Of a stretch of DNA of 64,000 bases, positions 40,256-48,496 are shown piece by piece. The notes under the pieces are model-generated. The model worked only from the letters and a program-made list of their open reading frames with translations, did no database searches and was not told where the DNA came from. Every line of letters starts with the position of its first letter. Positions within the stretch are counted from its first letter, which is position 1. Source of the DNA: Mucilaginibacter rigui (GTDB taxonomy: Bacteria > Bacteroidota > Bacteroidia > Sphingobacteriales > Sphingobacteriaceae); the NCBI RefSeq assembly GCF_014773275.1, contig NZ_JACWMW010000001.1:1116001-1180000 (forward strand), in the 5' to 3' direction. The position numbers and the translations under genes are program-made.

Positions 40256-41893
40256 ATGTTAAGACGCAACTTTATTAAGCTATCTGCTACCGGTTTTGCC
40301 GCGGTTATGTACAGCCGGTTAACGTACGCTACAGGCAGCGGTGCTTCGCTGATCAATCATCCTGACGAGGCCTGGGCACAGGTTGGTGACCAATGGGTTA
40401 AACTTACCGGTAAAGGCGGGTCCGTTTTTACCTACCGGGATATCAAAGCAGAGGTTAAAAACAGTGGTAACGCGCAGGCGGTATATATCCAATCTCCGGC
40501 GGCCGAATTACAGGCAATAAAGTTTAAGTGGAAATACCAAACATCAACATATCCCAAAGTATTAGGCGACCATTGGGAACGTACTTATGGTGATATGGCC
40601 TGGAAACCACCAGGTGAAGTGGTACGAAACCCATGGTATGTTTTACTTCATGACGATAAACAAACCGCATGCTTTGGTGTAAAAACCGGCTGCAGTACAC
40701 TTTGCTGGTGGGGTGTAAAGCCTGATGGAATAGAATTGGTTATGGATACACGCTCTGGCGGGGTGGGGGTAAAACTTGGCCAGCGCACCTTGCATGCTGC
40801 AGATATTGTAACCGGCATGAGTAAGGCAGGGCAAACCCCTTACGCAACTCTTACTGATTTTTGCAAAGTAATGTGCACAAAACCACGGTTGCCAAAACAA
40901 CCCGTTTACGGTATTAACGATTGGTATGTGGTGTATGGAAAAAACTCTTATCAAACCATAAGTGACCAAACAGCCGCTATGGCCGAGTTGGTTACAGATA
41001 CAAACAACCGCCCGTTTTCTGTTATTGACGATGGCTGGCAACATGCCGACGATTTTTCGATTGTGAACGATAAATTTAAGGATATGCATAAAATGGCCGA
41101 TGAAATAAAAAGCCATGGTATGCTCCCGGGTTTATGGACACGCCCCTTAATTGCCCGTAAGGATGATAGTAAAAGCTTGTTAGCCCCCCAAATACCAGGT
41201 CGTAGTCAGCAAGGTGATGAACTGATCCTCGACCCAACTATACCCGAAAACCTTGCAAGGGTTAAGCGTAATATAACTTTGTATAAGCAGTGGGGATACA
41301 ACATGGTAAAACATGATTACAGCAGTTGGGACATTTTTGGCAGGTGGGGTATGCAGATGAAAGATAGTTTTACAGCCCCCGGCTGGAAGTTTCAGGATCA
41401 AACAAAAACCAACGCCGAGATCATCAACACACTCTATCATACGATAAGGGAAGCCGCTGGCGATATGTATATTATTGGCTGTAATACTATGAGCCATCTA
41501 TCTGCCGGAGTATTCGAGCTTAATCGCATTGGTGATGATACCAGTGGGAAGGAGTGGCCGCGGACAAAAAAAATGGGGGTTAATACCCTGGGATTTCGCC
41601 TGCCGCAAAATAAAGCATTTTACGCTGCCGATGGCGACTGCGTGGGTTTAACAAAAGATGTTGCCTGGGATAAGAATAAGCAATGGTTGCTATTACTGGC
41701 AGAAAGCGGTTCGCCGCTCTTTATATCGGCAGAGCTGGATATATTGGATGCAGAAAAAAAAACAGCCATAAAGCAAGCCTTTACCAACGCTGCCAAAGTG
41801 CAGCCCAACGGCGAACCGCTGGATTGGTTAATAAACCCCTTTCCCGAAAAATGGAGCCTAAACGGTAGGGAAATTTCCTTTAATTGGGATTAA
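40256..41893 (+). CDS. GH36-like (clan GH-D) glycoside hydrolase with Tat-type signal
   Basis: 545 residues. The N-terminus MLRRNFIKLSATGFAAVMYS matches a twin-arginine signal (RRNFIK), so export after folding is likely. A beta domain (about 30-210) is followed by a TIM barrel (about 215-490) with YGINDWYVVYG, SVIDDGWQ and WGYNMVKHDYSSWD. In clan GH-D (alpha-galactosidases and relatives) the nucleophile is the Asp of a K-x-D motif, here D354 in VKHDY. A candidate acid/base is D427 or D428 in IGDDTSGKEWPR. Length and weak overall likeness suggest an uncharacterised GH36 branch, so alpha-galactosidase is only a working name. It is divergent from the SGNH esterase and has its own promoter-like sequence and terminator. 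Confidence 0.75.
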   Translation: MLRRNFIKLSATGFAAVMYSRLTYATGSGASLINHPDEAWAQVGDQWVKLTGKGGSVFTYRDIKAEVKNSGNAQAVYIQSPAAELQAIKFKWKYQTSTYPKVLGDHWERTYGDMAWKPPGEVVRNPWYVLLHDDKQTACFGVKTGCSTLCWWGVKPDGIELVMDTRSGGVGVKLGQRTLHAADIVTGMSKAGQTPYATLTDFCKVMCTKPRLPKQPVYGINDWYVVYGKNSYQTISDQTAAMAELVTDTNNRPFSVIDDGWQHADDFSIVNDKFKDMHKMADEIKSHGMLPGLWTRPLIARKDDSKSLLAPQIPGRSQQGDELILDPTIPENLARVKRNITLYKQWGYNMVKHDYSSWDIFGRWGMQMKDSFTAPGWKFQDQTKTNAEIINTLYHTIREAAGDMYIIGCNTMSHLSAGVFELNRIGDDTSGKEWPRTKKMGVNTLGFRLPQNKAFYAADGDCVGLTKDVAWDKNKQWLLLLAESGSPLFISAELDILDAEKKTAIKQAFTNAAKVQPNGEPLDWLINPFPEKWSLNGREISFNWD

Positions 41894-41909
41894 ACAACTA
41901 TTTGTTATA

Positions 41910-41940
41910 ACAAGGGCCATCCAAACAGGGTGGCTCTTGT
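41910..41940 (+). terminator. Terminator after the GH36-like gene
   Basis: Thirteen-bp stem (ACAAGGGCCATCC with GGGTGGCTCTTGT, two G-U pairs) and a 5-nt loop, followed by GCTTTTG. It separates the gene from the arsR promoter. Confidence 0.65.
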
Positions 41941-41969
41941 GCTTTTGAATAATTTAAATGCATAAACTA

Positions 41970-42000
41970 TTGTGTAGTTAAATAACTACATTTATATTTG
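41970..42000 (+). promoter_or_regulatory. Promoter of the arsR operon
   Basis: TTG at 41970-41972 (in ATTG), a 20-bp spacer, and TATATTTG at 41993-42000 match the Bacteroidota consensus (TTTG, spacer, TAnnTTTG). The first operator palindrome fills the spacer and the second covers the end of the -7 box and the start site, which is the expected layout for repression. Confidence 0.7.
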
Positions 42001-42016
42001 TAGTCAAATAGCTACG
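41973..42016 (+). promoter_or_regulatory. Tandem palindromic operators for the ArsR-type repressor
   Basis: Copy 1 (41973-41990) is the perfect palindrome TGTAGTTAAATAACTACA. Copy 2 (41999-42016) is TGTAGTCAAATAGCTACG, matching at 15 of 18 positions. The copies start 26 bp apart, which puts them roughly on the same side of the helix, and copy 2 ends 2 bp before the arsR start codon. Autorepression by the encoded protein is inferred. Confidence 0.75.
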
Positions 42017-42018
42017 CG

Positions 42019-42339
42019 ATGAACTTAAGAAGAGATGTATTCCAGGCCATAGCCGACCCAACCAGGAGGGCAATATTATTGTTGGTTGCTGCGCAAGCCA
42101 TGACAGCTGGTGCAATAGCCTCACACTTTGATACTGCAAGGCCAACAGTTTCAAAACACCTGCAAATACTTACCGAGTGCGAATTGCTAAAACAGGAGCA
42201 AAGCGGCAGGGAGATCCACTATCACATTAACGCAAAAAAAATGAAGGAAGTAGCCGAATTTATTGAGCCGTTCCGAAAAATGTGGGATGACAGGTTTAAT
42301 TTGTTAGAAACCGTAATGAAAAACTATAAAAACAAATAA
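42019..42339 (+). CDS. ArsR/SdpR-type winged-helix repressor
   Basis: 106 residues. [17 protein letters not shown] and the recognition region [18 protein letters not shown] are the classical ArsR winged helix. No metal-binding Cys motif is seen, so it belongs to the SdpR-like branch that sits with SRPBCC and DoxX-like genes rather than the arsenic sensors. It heads a four-gene unit (ArsR, SRPBCC, DoxX-like, YdeI-like) with 1-bp spacing to the next gene. Two palindromes overlapping its promoter suggest that it represses its own operon. The signal it responds to is unknown. Confidence 0.92.
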   Translation: MNLRRDVFQAIADPTRRAILLLVAAQAMTAGAIASHFDTARPTVSKHLQILTECELLKQEQSGREIHYHINAKKMKEVAEFIEPFRKMWDDRFNLLETVMKNYKNK

Positions 42340-42340
42340 C

Positions 42341-42808
42341 ATGGAACTGAAAACCAAAATCAAAGCTGAAGAGGGCAAGCAGGACCTGGTAATAACCAGA
42401 GAGTTTGATTTGCCTTTGGAACTACTTTTTAAAGCATTTACAGAGCCCGAAATTATTGAGCAATGGATGGGAACAAAGGTATTGAAGCTGGAAAGTAAAA
42501 AGCACGGCAGCTGGCAATTTGAAACATCAGATGCTAAGGGAAATGTGGTGTTTAAAGCCAATGGTACCATCCATGAGTTTATACCCAACCAGAAGATAAC
42601 CCGCACATTTGAAATGGAGAATGCGCCTTTTGGCGTGCAGCTTGAGTTGCATGAGTTTGAAAAACTTACTGACGATACAAGCAAGCTTACGATACACAGC
42701 ATATATGAATCAGGCATGCTTAGGGATCAGATGCTGAAGTTGCCTTTTACCCGGGGAATCAATATGGCACATAACCGTTTACAGGATATTGCAACCAAAT
42801 TAAGATAA
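42341..42808 (+). CDS. SRPBCC (AHSA1-type) domain protein
   Basis: 155 residues, single START-like domain of the Aha1 C-terminal type: ITREFDLPLELLFKAFTEPE, EQWMGTKV, GSWQFETSD, and a final amphipathic helix (GINMAHNRLQDIATKL). These proteins bind small hydrophobic ligands. They are encoded next to ArsR repressors in many bacteria and are thought to be detoxifying or ligand-carrying partners, but no reaction is known. It starts 1 bp after the arsR stop codon, so it is surely co-transcribed. Confidence 0.9.
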   Translation: MELKTKIKAEEGKQDLVITREFDLPLELLFKAFTEPEIIEQWMGTKVLKLESKKHGSWQFETSDAKGNVVFKANGTIHEFIPNQKITRTFEMENAPFGVQLELHEFEKLTDDTSKLTIHSIYESGMLRDQMLKLPFTRGINMAHNRLQDIATKLR

Positions 42809-42815
42809 CAACATC

Positions 42816-43199
42816 ATGGAGAAGACAAAGTTATTCATCTACTGGCTCACAACACTCCTGGTAGCTACAGGAATGACAGGGAGTGGCCTGGCGCAAATAC
42901 TCCAGGCAAAAGAAATGGTTGACCTGATTGCACCCTTAGGTTACCCATTGTAGCTGCTGTACATTATTGGTATATGGAAGATACTTGGTGTGATAGCTAT
43001 TTTACTGCCGGGGTTTAAGCTTGTTAAGGAATGGGCTTATGCAGGGCTGTTTTTTGTGATGACAGGTGCTTTTGCTTCACATTTGTTGAGTGGCGATCAT
43101 AGCATACAAGGGCTTATCGGGCCATTTTTCCAAACCGTTTTTATTATCTTGTCTTGGTATTTCAGGCCTGCGAACAGAAAGATCATTTTAGTTAACTAA
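42816..43199 (+). pseudogene. DoxX-like membrane protein gene broken by an in-frame TAG
   Basis: The frame from ATG 42816 encodes a four-helix DoxX-type protein of 127 codons (start MEKTKLFIYWLTTLLVA), but codon 46 (42951-42953) is TAG, between ...LGYPL and LLYIIGIWKILGV. In relatives this spot reads GYP-x-YLL, so one base change in a Tyr codon explains it. After the stop the same frame continues intact to TAA at 43197, with typical motifs (VIAILLPGF, KEWAYAGLFF). An ATG at 42990 could give a shortened product. It is either a recent nonsense mutation, a sequencing error, or readthrough. It sits 7 bp after the SRPBCC gene, in the usual ArsR-SRPBCC-DoxX order. Confidence 0.85.
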
Positions 43200-43211
43200 C
43201 CCTTGAACAGT

Positions 43212-43790
43212 ATGAACCCAAAGGTTGATTTTTATTTTAATAAGGCCAAAAGGTGGCAGAATGAGGTCAGGAAGCTAAGAACTATCATCCTGGATTGCGG
43301 CCTAACTGAGGAATTGAAATGGGGGTGCCCGTGTTACACCTATCAAGAAAGCAACATCGTTTTAATACACCATTTTAAGGAGTACTGTGCGCTTTTATTC
43401 TTTAAAGGCGTATTGTTGAACGATGCTGATGGCATCCTGATCCAGCAAACGGAGAATGTGCAATCGGCACGCCAAATCCGGTTCACTAACATCGATGAGG
43501 TTACAGAACGGGAAGCTATCATAAAAACTTATGTTTTTGAAGCTATTGAGGTAGAAAAAGCCGGGCTGGAAGTGAATTTTAAAACGACCGCTGATTTTAA
43601 AGTGGCCGAAGAGTTTCAAAGTAAATTAGACGGAAGCGCAGTACTTAAAACTGCATTTGAGGCCCTAACACCCGGCAGGCAAAAAGCATATCTGTTGCAC
43701 TTTTCGGCCCCTAAACAATCAAAAACCCGCGAGGCAAGGGTTGAAAAGTGTATACCACAAATTTTAGCCGGTAAAGGATTGAATGATTAA
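43212..43790 (+). CDS. YdeI/DUF1801-like protein with C-terminal OmdA-type segment
   Basis: 192 residues from the ATG at 43212 (a TTG three codons upstream is also possible). The first half is a DUF1801-type alpha/beta fold (LRTIILDCGLTEELKWGCPCYTY, YCALLFFKGVLL), and the C-terminal part (ALTPGRQKAYLLHFSAPKQS, REARVEKCIPQILAGKG) is the YdeI/OmdA helix pair. Members of this family occur in cell-envelope or antimicrobial-stress contexts, but the biochemical role is unsettled. It is the last gene of the ArsR unit, 12 bp after the DoxX-like frame. Confidence 0.82.
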   Translation: MNPKVDFYFNKAKRWQNEVRKLRTIILDCGLTEELKWGCPCYTYQESNIVLIHHFKEYCALLFFKGVLLNDADGILIQQTENVQSARQIRFTNIDEVTEREAIIKTYVFEAIEVEKAGLEVNFKTTADFKVAEEFQSKLDGSAVLKTAFEALTPGRQKAYLLHFSAPKQSKTREARVEKCIPQILAGKGLND

Positions 43791-43848
43791 TATAATTGCA
43801 ACCTAAACAGTAAACACATATATTAAATAGGCGGGGCTGATAAAACAA

Positions 43849-43879
43849 AAAACCTCTTCAAAATAATTGAAGAGGTTTT
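43849..43879. terminator. Bidirectional terminator between the ArsR unit and tRNA-Pro
   Basis: Perfect 13-bp stem AAAACCTCTTCAA / TTGAAGAGGTTTT with a 5-nt loop. Read on the minus strand it ends in GGTTTTTTGTTTT, an ideal tail for the tRNA transcript. On the plus strand it ends in TTTT and closes the ArsR operon. Confidence 0.85.
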
Positions 43880-43899
43880 GATACTTGGTATCGCTATTG

Positions 43900-43973
43900 T
43901 CGGGATGGCAGGATTCGAACCTGCGGCCTCCACATCCCAAATGTGGCGCGATACCGGGCTACGCTACATCCCG
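43900..43973 (-). tRNA. tRNA-Pro (anticodon TGG)
   Basis: On the minus strand a full cloverleaf can be drawn: acceptor CGGGATG/CATCCCG, anticodon stem CCACA/TGTGG around the loop TTTGGGA (anticodon TGG, reading CCN proline codons), and T arm GCAGG-TTCGAAT-CCTGC. The discriminator base is A. CCA is not encoded. A consensus promoter is just upstream and a terminator just downstream, so it is a single-gene unit. Confidence 0.97.
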
Positions 43974-43983
43974 ATTGGGATTG

Positions 43984-44014
43984 CAAAGGTAGCTTTTTTG
44001 TGTAGCTGTGCAAA
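43984..44014 (-). promoter_or_regulatory. Consensus Bacteroidota promoter of tRNA-Pro
   Basis: On the minus strand TTTG (44014-44011), a 19-bp spacer, and TACCTTTG (43991-43984) match the phylum consensus at every fixed position. Transcription would begin a few bases before the mature tRNA 5' end at 43973. Confidence 0.85.
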
Positions 44015-44309
44015 CTTTTTTTTAAAGAATTTGTAAGGGGTTGTTTAACCAATTCATTTGCAAAAGTTTAGCATCAAAACTTTTTTTTACCAGCCTTAAA
44101 TATGCCTCTAATCGCAGTGAAACACTTCAAATAGTACATATGTAGTATTGACCATTGTTTAAAATGGCTGTTACTTTATACAATAGCAATATTACCGTAA
44201 AAGGGTATTTGCTGCAAAAACTTTATTGCTTGAAAAACTGGCGAGCTGTAAGGTTATAACATACCGGTAGTCGTACTATAAAAATAGGGGGAATGCGGCT
44301 ACAAGGTAA
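44015..44309. other. AT-rich spacer upstream of the tRNA promoter
   Basis: Nothing gene-like is seen. There are poly-T/poly-A runs (near 44015-44022 and 44080-44088) and a small inverted repeat CCATT/AATGG near 44151-44166. It lies between the tRNA promoter and the 3' end of the 902-residue gene. Confidence 0.5.
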
Positions 44310-44340
44310 AAGCCCCGTATCAGCAAGTGGTACGGGGCTT
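44310..44340 (-). terminator. Terminator of the MG2/plug protein gene
   Basis: Ten-bp GC-rich stem AAGCCCCGTA / TACGGGGCTT with an 11-nt loop, 22 bp past the stop of the minus-strand gene, followed on that strand by TTTTACC. Confidence 0.8.
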
Positions 44341-44362
44341 AACTATTCAAATGCAATAGCAA

Positions 44363-47071
44363 TTAATTGCCAACTTTAAAATCATACGTTTGCCGTACCA
44401 GCTTGCCATCTAAATTTAAACCTTCAACTATAACATGGTATGTGCCGGGCTCATCGGCAGTAAAGTAACTTATGGATGCCTTACCATCTACACCGGTAAC
44501 AACATTGGGCTGCCAGTAAATAGTTGATCTAAGATCAGCTTCTGCATCTCTGTCGCTTGGCTGATCATAAGCAGGCGAATAAAATTCTCTTTGAGGAGTG
44601 TAACCCTTTACCATGATGCGGTCGAGATAAGTGATAGGCAACCTGTACATTTCTCCACCTTTTTTAAGGGTAATTTGGATAACACCCCAAACACCTGCGT
44701 CGCCATAAATTACGGTGCTTGCGCCTGATGTAAAAAGCTCAACACCTTCTACGTCCATTGGCGAAATATCCTTTAAGGTGCTTGGATCAATCGTCATGCC
44801 GTCTACCATTACAGTCATAGGTTCGCCTCTGGGCCTTGTTAATGATGTTACCCTACCAATCCGGTAAACGATATCATTTCTTACTTCTACACCCGCCACG
44901 CCATAAAAAGCTTGTAGCAAATTTGTGTAACTAACCATTCGTTCTTTACTTAAAACTACATCTGCACCGTTTAATCCCAATGCTTTAGACCCCTTTACGG
45001 TACTGGTAGAGCCAGTTTTTTTATCTTTTATAAGCACTTCTTTAAGCATGGTGGTTCTGCCCGGTGTGCCTCCGGGGAATTGATCGAACCTTTTTTGAGT
45101 GTTCATTAAATAATCTACAAAATTATTAGATGCGACATCCTCATTACCCAATTTGTATGAATTGTATTTAGGTACAGGTACCCTGTTTAATGCTATTCGT
45201 ACCCTGTCTTTACCTTTCGCGTTTTTAGCTCGTACCACAAATTTTACATCATTCGTAAAGCTAAAGCCATCTATTACAAAATTTCCTTTTTCGTCGGTTA
45301 TTGTATCTACCAAAAGCGGGCCTTGCGGTGTATTGCCATATAAGGCAAGTTTGCCGTTTGGTATGGGCTTATTACCGATAGTTGTAACTGTGCCGCTTAC
45401 GCCAATGCTTTTTTGTGGCTGATAGGTAATATCGCCTGTTTTGCCGGCTTTTACATCAGCCCATTTAAAACGGCGCCAACCCTGGGTTAAAAGTAAATAG
45501 TCGAGATGTTTTGCCCTGTCTATGTTTGCGGGATTAAAGTAATAGTTTGGCTTTTCTATATAGCCTTTAAGGTCTGATGTTAGCAGTAGGTTCGAACAGA
45601 TGGTTACCTGGTCGTCTTCATCAACCTTTACCTTATTCGCATCAGTAACAGCTATTGACAGATTGCCTTGTATAGGGTTTCCGTCAGCATCGTTCAAGGC
45701 AAGCCGCATCTGCACTTTTTCGCGCTTGCTATAAGCCGTTTTGTTACTGGTGATATTCATTTTCAACTGATCGTTCCGCTCAACAAAAACCAGGCGCTCT
45801 GCCACAGGGGCAGACTCGGCCGATAGTAATGTTACCTGTAATATACCTGTATTGAACAGGCTTTTAGCCACATTCATCTTAACATAAGGCTGGTCTATTT
45901 TTGCTTTTACGGCATATTTAACCACGTTGTTTTGCTGCATGATCAAAGCCGCCGCCTTGCCCACAAGTAGTTTGCTCGCCGATATGAGTATAGTAACACT
46001 ATCTGTACGGGTGTTATTTACAGCAAGTACATATCCCTCATTATCTGCAACCGGCATGGGGTAGCGGGTTTCTTTACCGGATGCATCTTTTACAACAGCT
46101 GTATATTTATTACCGGCTATTGGCTGTAATGGAAATACGCCCATACCTGCATGCGATGATTCAAACTCGGCTACTGTTTGGTTGTTTTGGTCAACAACAG
46201 AACCGGTTATATTTGCACCGTAACCGTTAGGTAACAGCGCTTTAAAACCAACTTTTGATCTGATGCCGTAAACAAGACGCCCCCCTTCCGGAAAAAACTG
46301 CACATCAACCTTACCAACACTGTTAACTACCGAAAATCGCCTTTTAACGGAGTTGTCTTTATCCATAAAAATTTCTGTTTCTAAATACGCATCATTCACA
46401 TATTGGCTTTTTAGAGTTTTTTCGAGTGTTATTTTGCCTTCACCATCGGTAATTGTTTTGCCGGAAGAAAGCGTTGTGCCCTTTGATATAAGGGCGTAGC
46501 TTACAGATTTGCCCGCCATAGGGTTCTTGTCGGCCAGGTTTAAATAAGTAATACTGGTTTTCACCTTTGAATCGGGCTCGAATTTAAAGTTAGCTTTAGC
46601 CAATACGTTGGTAAACGTACGGGCATCGCCAATTACTATGTCTTTGTTAAATATAAAATCATCACCAAAATTCTGCATCCAGCGGGTATAGGCTTTTATG
46701 TGATATTTTCCTGTGCTTACCAGCGAGTCTGTTAGCTTAAAATCGCCGTTGCCTAAACCATTATTAAGTGGCACAACTGAACTTTGGTGAACAGAATCCT
46801 GCTCATCAACCAGATCTACATAAAGCACATTACTAATGGTCGACAGCTCATTTTTTTCAGAATTTACCACATAAGCTTTAAACCAAATATCATCGCCAAT
46901 ACTATAAAAAGGCTTATCTAAATGTAAGTGTACTTTTTCCTGTGGATGATCTTCCTGCCATTTATTAATATTGGTTATCAGGTTTTTAAGCCAGTCGTCA
47001 TCAGTAAAAGCAGTAAATAAAAGTGTTAAGGGTAGTGCGAAGGATAGCAGTACTAATAGTTTTCTTTTCAT
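44363..47071 (-). CDS. MG2-like secreted protein with a TonB-receptor plug domain but no barrel
   Basis: 902 residues with a signal peptide (MKRKLLVLLSFALPLTLLFT). The N-terminal part has macroglobulin MG2-type beta domains (VHLHLDKPFYSIGDDIWFKAYV at about 45-66; LVSTGKYHIKAYTRWM), with more beta-sandwich repeats to about 560. A carboxypeptidase-regulatory-like domain (about 555-630) is followed by a TonB-dependent-receptor plug-like domain (about 680-790, TVMVDGMTIDP, GVELFTSGASTVIYGDAGVWG) and a final beta domain (DEPGTYHVIVEGLNLDGKL). No C-terminal outer-membrane barrel follows the plug, so it cannot be a transporter by itself. Such MG2-plus-plug proteins are common and little studied in Bacteroidota; a periplasmic or envelope-associated role is likely. 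It is a single-gene unit with its own terminator. Confidence 0.8.
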   Translation of the reverse strand: MKRKLLVLLSFALPLTLLFTAFTDDDWLKNLITNINKWQEDHPQEKVHLHLDKPFYSIGDDIWFKAYVVNSEKNELSTISNVLYVDLVDEQDSVHQSSVVPLNNGLGNGDFKLTDSLVSTGKYHIKAYTRWMQNFGDDFIFNKDIVIGDARTFTNVLAKANFKFEPDSKVKTSITYLNLADKNPMAGKSVSYALISKGTTLSSGKTITDGEGKITLEKTLKSQYVNDAYLETEIFMDKDNSVKRRFSVVNSVGKVDVQFFPEGGRLVYGIRSKVGFKALLPNGYGANITGSVVDQNNQTVAEFESSHAGMGVFPLQPIAGNKYTAVVKDASGKETRYPMPVADNEGYVLAVNNTRTDSVTILISASKLLVGKAAALIMQQNNVVKYAVKAKIDQPYVKMNVAKSLFNTGILQVTLLSAESAPVAERLVFVERNDQLKMNITSNKTAYSKREKVQMRLALNDADGNPIQGNLSIAVTDANKVKVDEDDQVTICSNLLLTSDLKGYIEKPNYYFNPANIDRAKHLDYLLLTQGWRRFKWADVKAGKTGDITYQPQKSIGVSGTVTTIGNKPIPNGKLALYGNTPQGPLLVDTITDEKGNFVIDGFSFTNDVKFVVRAKNAKGKDRVRIALNRVPVPKYNSYKLGNEDVASNNFVDYLMNTQKRFDQFPGGTPGRTTMLKEVLIKDKKTGSTSTVKGSKALGLNGADVVLSKERMVSYTNLLQAFYGVAGVEVRNDIVYRIGRVTSLTRPRGEPMTVMVDGMTIDPSTLKDISPMDVEGVELFTSGASTVIYGDAGVWGVIQITLKKGGEMYRLPITYLDRIMVKGYTPQREFYSPAYDQPSDRDAEADLRSTIYWQPNVVTGVDGKASISYFTADEPGTYHVIVEGLNLDGKLVRQTYDFKVGN

Positions 47072-47226
47072 GTAGAAATAAGGAGTAGGTGTTATTTGAT
47101 GAAAGATACGTAATTAAAAAGAGAATAGAAAGGTAATCCCGATCGGCTTTTTTATGCTTTAAAAACGCCCTGATGATACATTCGAATCAAATTTAGTGTA
47201 AGCAGCAAGGAGGGGGCTTACCATGC

Positions 47227-48138
47227 TTAAACCTGTGTGCGCACGTTTGTGGTTAGCTTATATTGCTCTGGCGACATGCCCATGTATTTCTTAAACACCC
47301 TTGAAAAGTAATACGGATCATCGTAACCCAAATCCATAGCTATGGTTTTTATTTTAGCCTCGTTGGCGTACAGAAACTGGCAGGCCTTCTGCATTTTCAG
47401 GTGTATAAAGTAGTCAATAGGGGGCATGCCAGTAGCCTTTCGAAACAAACTCGAAAAATGCGAGCTGGATAATTTATGCTGGCCGGCCATATCTTCTACC
47501 GTCATTTTCTTCTCAATATTATCCTTCATGTTGATGATGGTTGAGGTGATAATATCTTCCGCACTGCTTTGCTCATTGTTGGTGATATGCTTGTGCGGGA
47601 ACAAAAAGGTTGCTACTAAATTATACAGGCAAAAACTGGCATTGCATAAGTTTTCAATACTGTAACCCATTTCAAGGTTTTGATAAATGTTGTTCCATAT
47701 ATCAAGCGCCTTATTATTAAAAGGGATCTGTACCGGCCCCTTAAATTCACCAATATTTAACGACTTGTTGAAATTTTCAATATCATCACCAGTAAAATGC
47801 ACCCAGTAAATCGTCCATGGGTCTTCTTCGTCGGCCCAGTAGCGCATGTAAACTTCTGTTTTAGGGGTAATAAAGAATTGATTAGGGGTAACCTCAAATT
47901 TCTTCTTATCCATCACATAATAACCTTTTCCCTTAATACAATAGATGAGTATGTTGTCATCACACCCCCGGCGCCTTTCTTTATAATGATAAGAAGCTTT
48001 AGGAAAATATCCTATTTGGGTTATATAGATATTAAATAAAGCAGGATATCTTTTAACATACTCTTTTAATACTTTTTGTGGTATACTAATTAGTTTTTCA
48101 CCGTCAAAACCATCTTTTCTTTTAAAAGAATTACCCAT
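47227..48138 (-). CDS. AraC-family regulator of the fucose locus
   Basis: 303 residues. An N-terminal cupin-like sugar-sensing domain (about 40-170, YHYKERRRGCDDNILIYCIK, KFEVTPNQFFITPKTEVYMR) is followed by the two AraC helix-turn-helix motifs (MAGQHKLSSSHFSSLFRKAT at about 225-245 and TIAMDLGYDDPYYFSRVFKK at about 270-290). Proteins of this layout activate sugar genes when they bind a monosaccharide. It is divergent from the SDR-fuconate dehydratase-symporter unit, with 358 bp between, and is the only regulator gene seen in this locus, so it probably controls the catabolic genes and perhaps the SusC and GH95 genes. L-Fucose or a derivative is the likely inducer (inference). Confidence 0.9.
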   Translation of the reverse strand: MGNSFKRKDGFDGEKLISIPQKVLKEYVKRYPALFNIYITQIGYFPKASYHYKERRRGCDDNILIYCIKGKGYYVMDKKKFEVTPNQFFITPKTEVYMRYWADEEDPWTIYWVHFTGDDIENFNKSLNIGEFKGPVQIPFNNKALDIWNNIYQNLEMGYSIENLCNASFCLYNLVATFLFPHKHITNNEQSSAEDIITSTIINMKDNIEKKMTVEDMAGQHKLSSSHFSSLFRKATGMPPIDYFIHLKMQKACQFLYANEAKIKTIAMDLGYDDPYYFSRVFKKYMGMSPEQYKLTTNVRTQV

Positions 48139-48496
48139 AGCTTAATTTGCAATAATTAATAGAATATTCCATTAGGATTGGCGTAGCTGCCAATTGGTTA
48201 GGTTAAAAATAGCTTTATTTTGATATAATGAGAATAGTTTTTTACAAATTATTTTGCTGCCTTTTTAATATTGATAGAATTATCCATTAAAATAACCGAA
48301 TTGGCTATTAGATAGCTTTTACCCGCAAACTAAATTTGGTCACCGTATTAAAGCGAACCAATTATAAAATTGATCAGTAAACTAGCACACGGCTTTTGCA
48401 AAGATCATACTAAAACAATATGGGGCACAAACAGAATAATATAAAGCAGTGGTATTGTTGTATAAAACAATATTGATGTTGCTTGCACAAAAAAAT
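48139..48496. promoter_or_regulatory. Divergent control region araC / fucose catabolic genes
   Basis: A 358-bp region without genes. Two stretches begin alike: ATAGAATATTCCATTA at 48160-48175 and ATAGAATTATCCATTA at 48274-48289. AACCAATT occurs on the minus strand around 48190-48198 and on the plus strand at 48357-48364 (GCGAACCAATTATAA). The same two words, TCCATT and AACCAATTA, make up the 47-bp element found before the SusC and GH95 genes, so several AraC binding sites are likely here. No consensus -7 box was identified. Confidence 0.5.
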
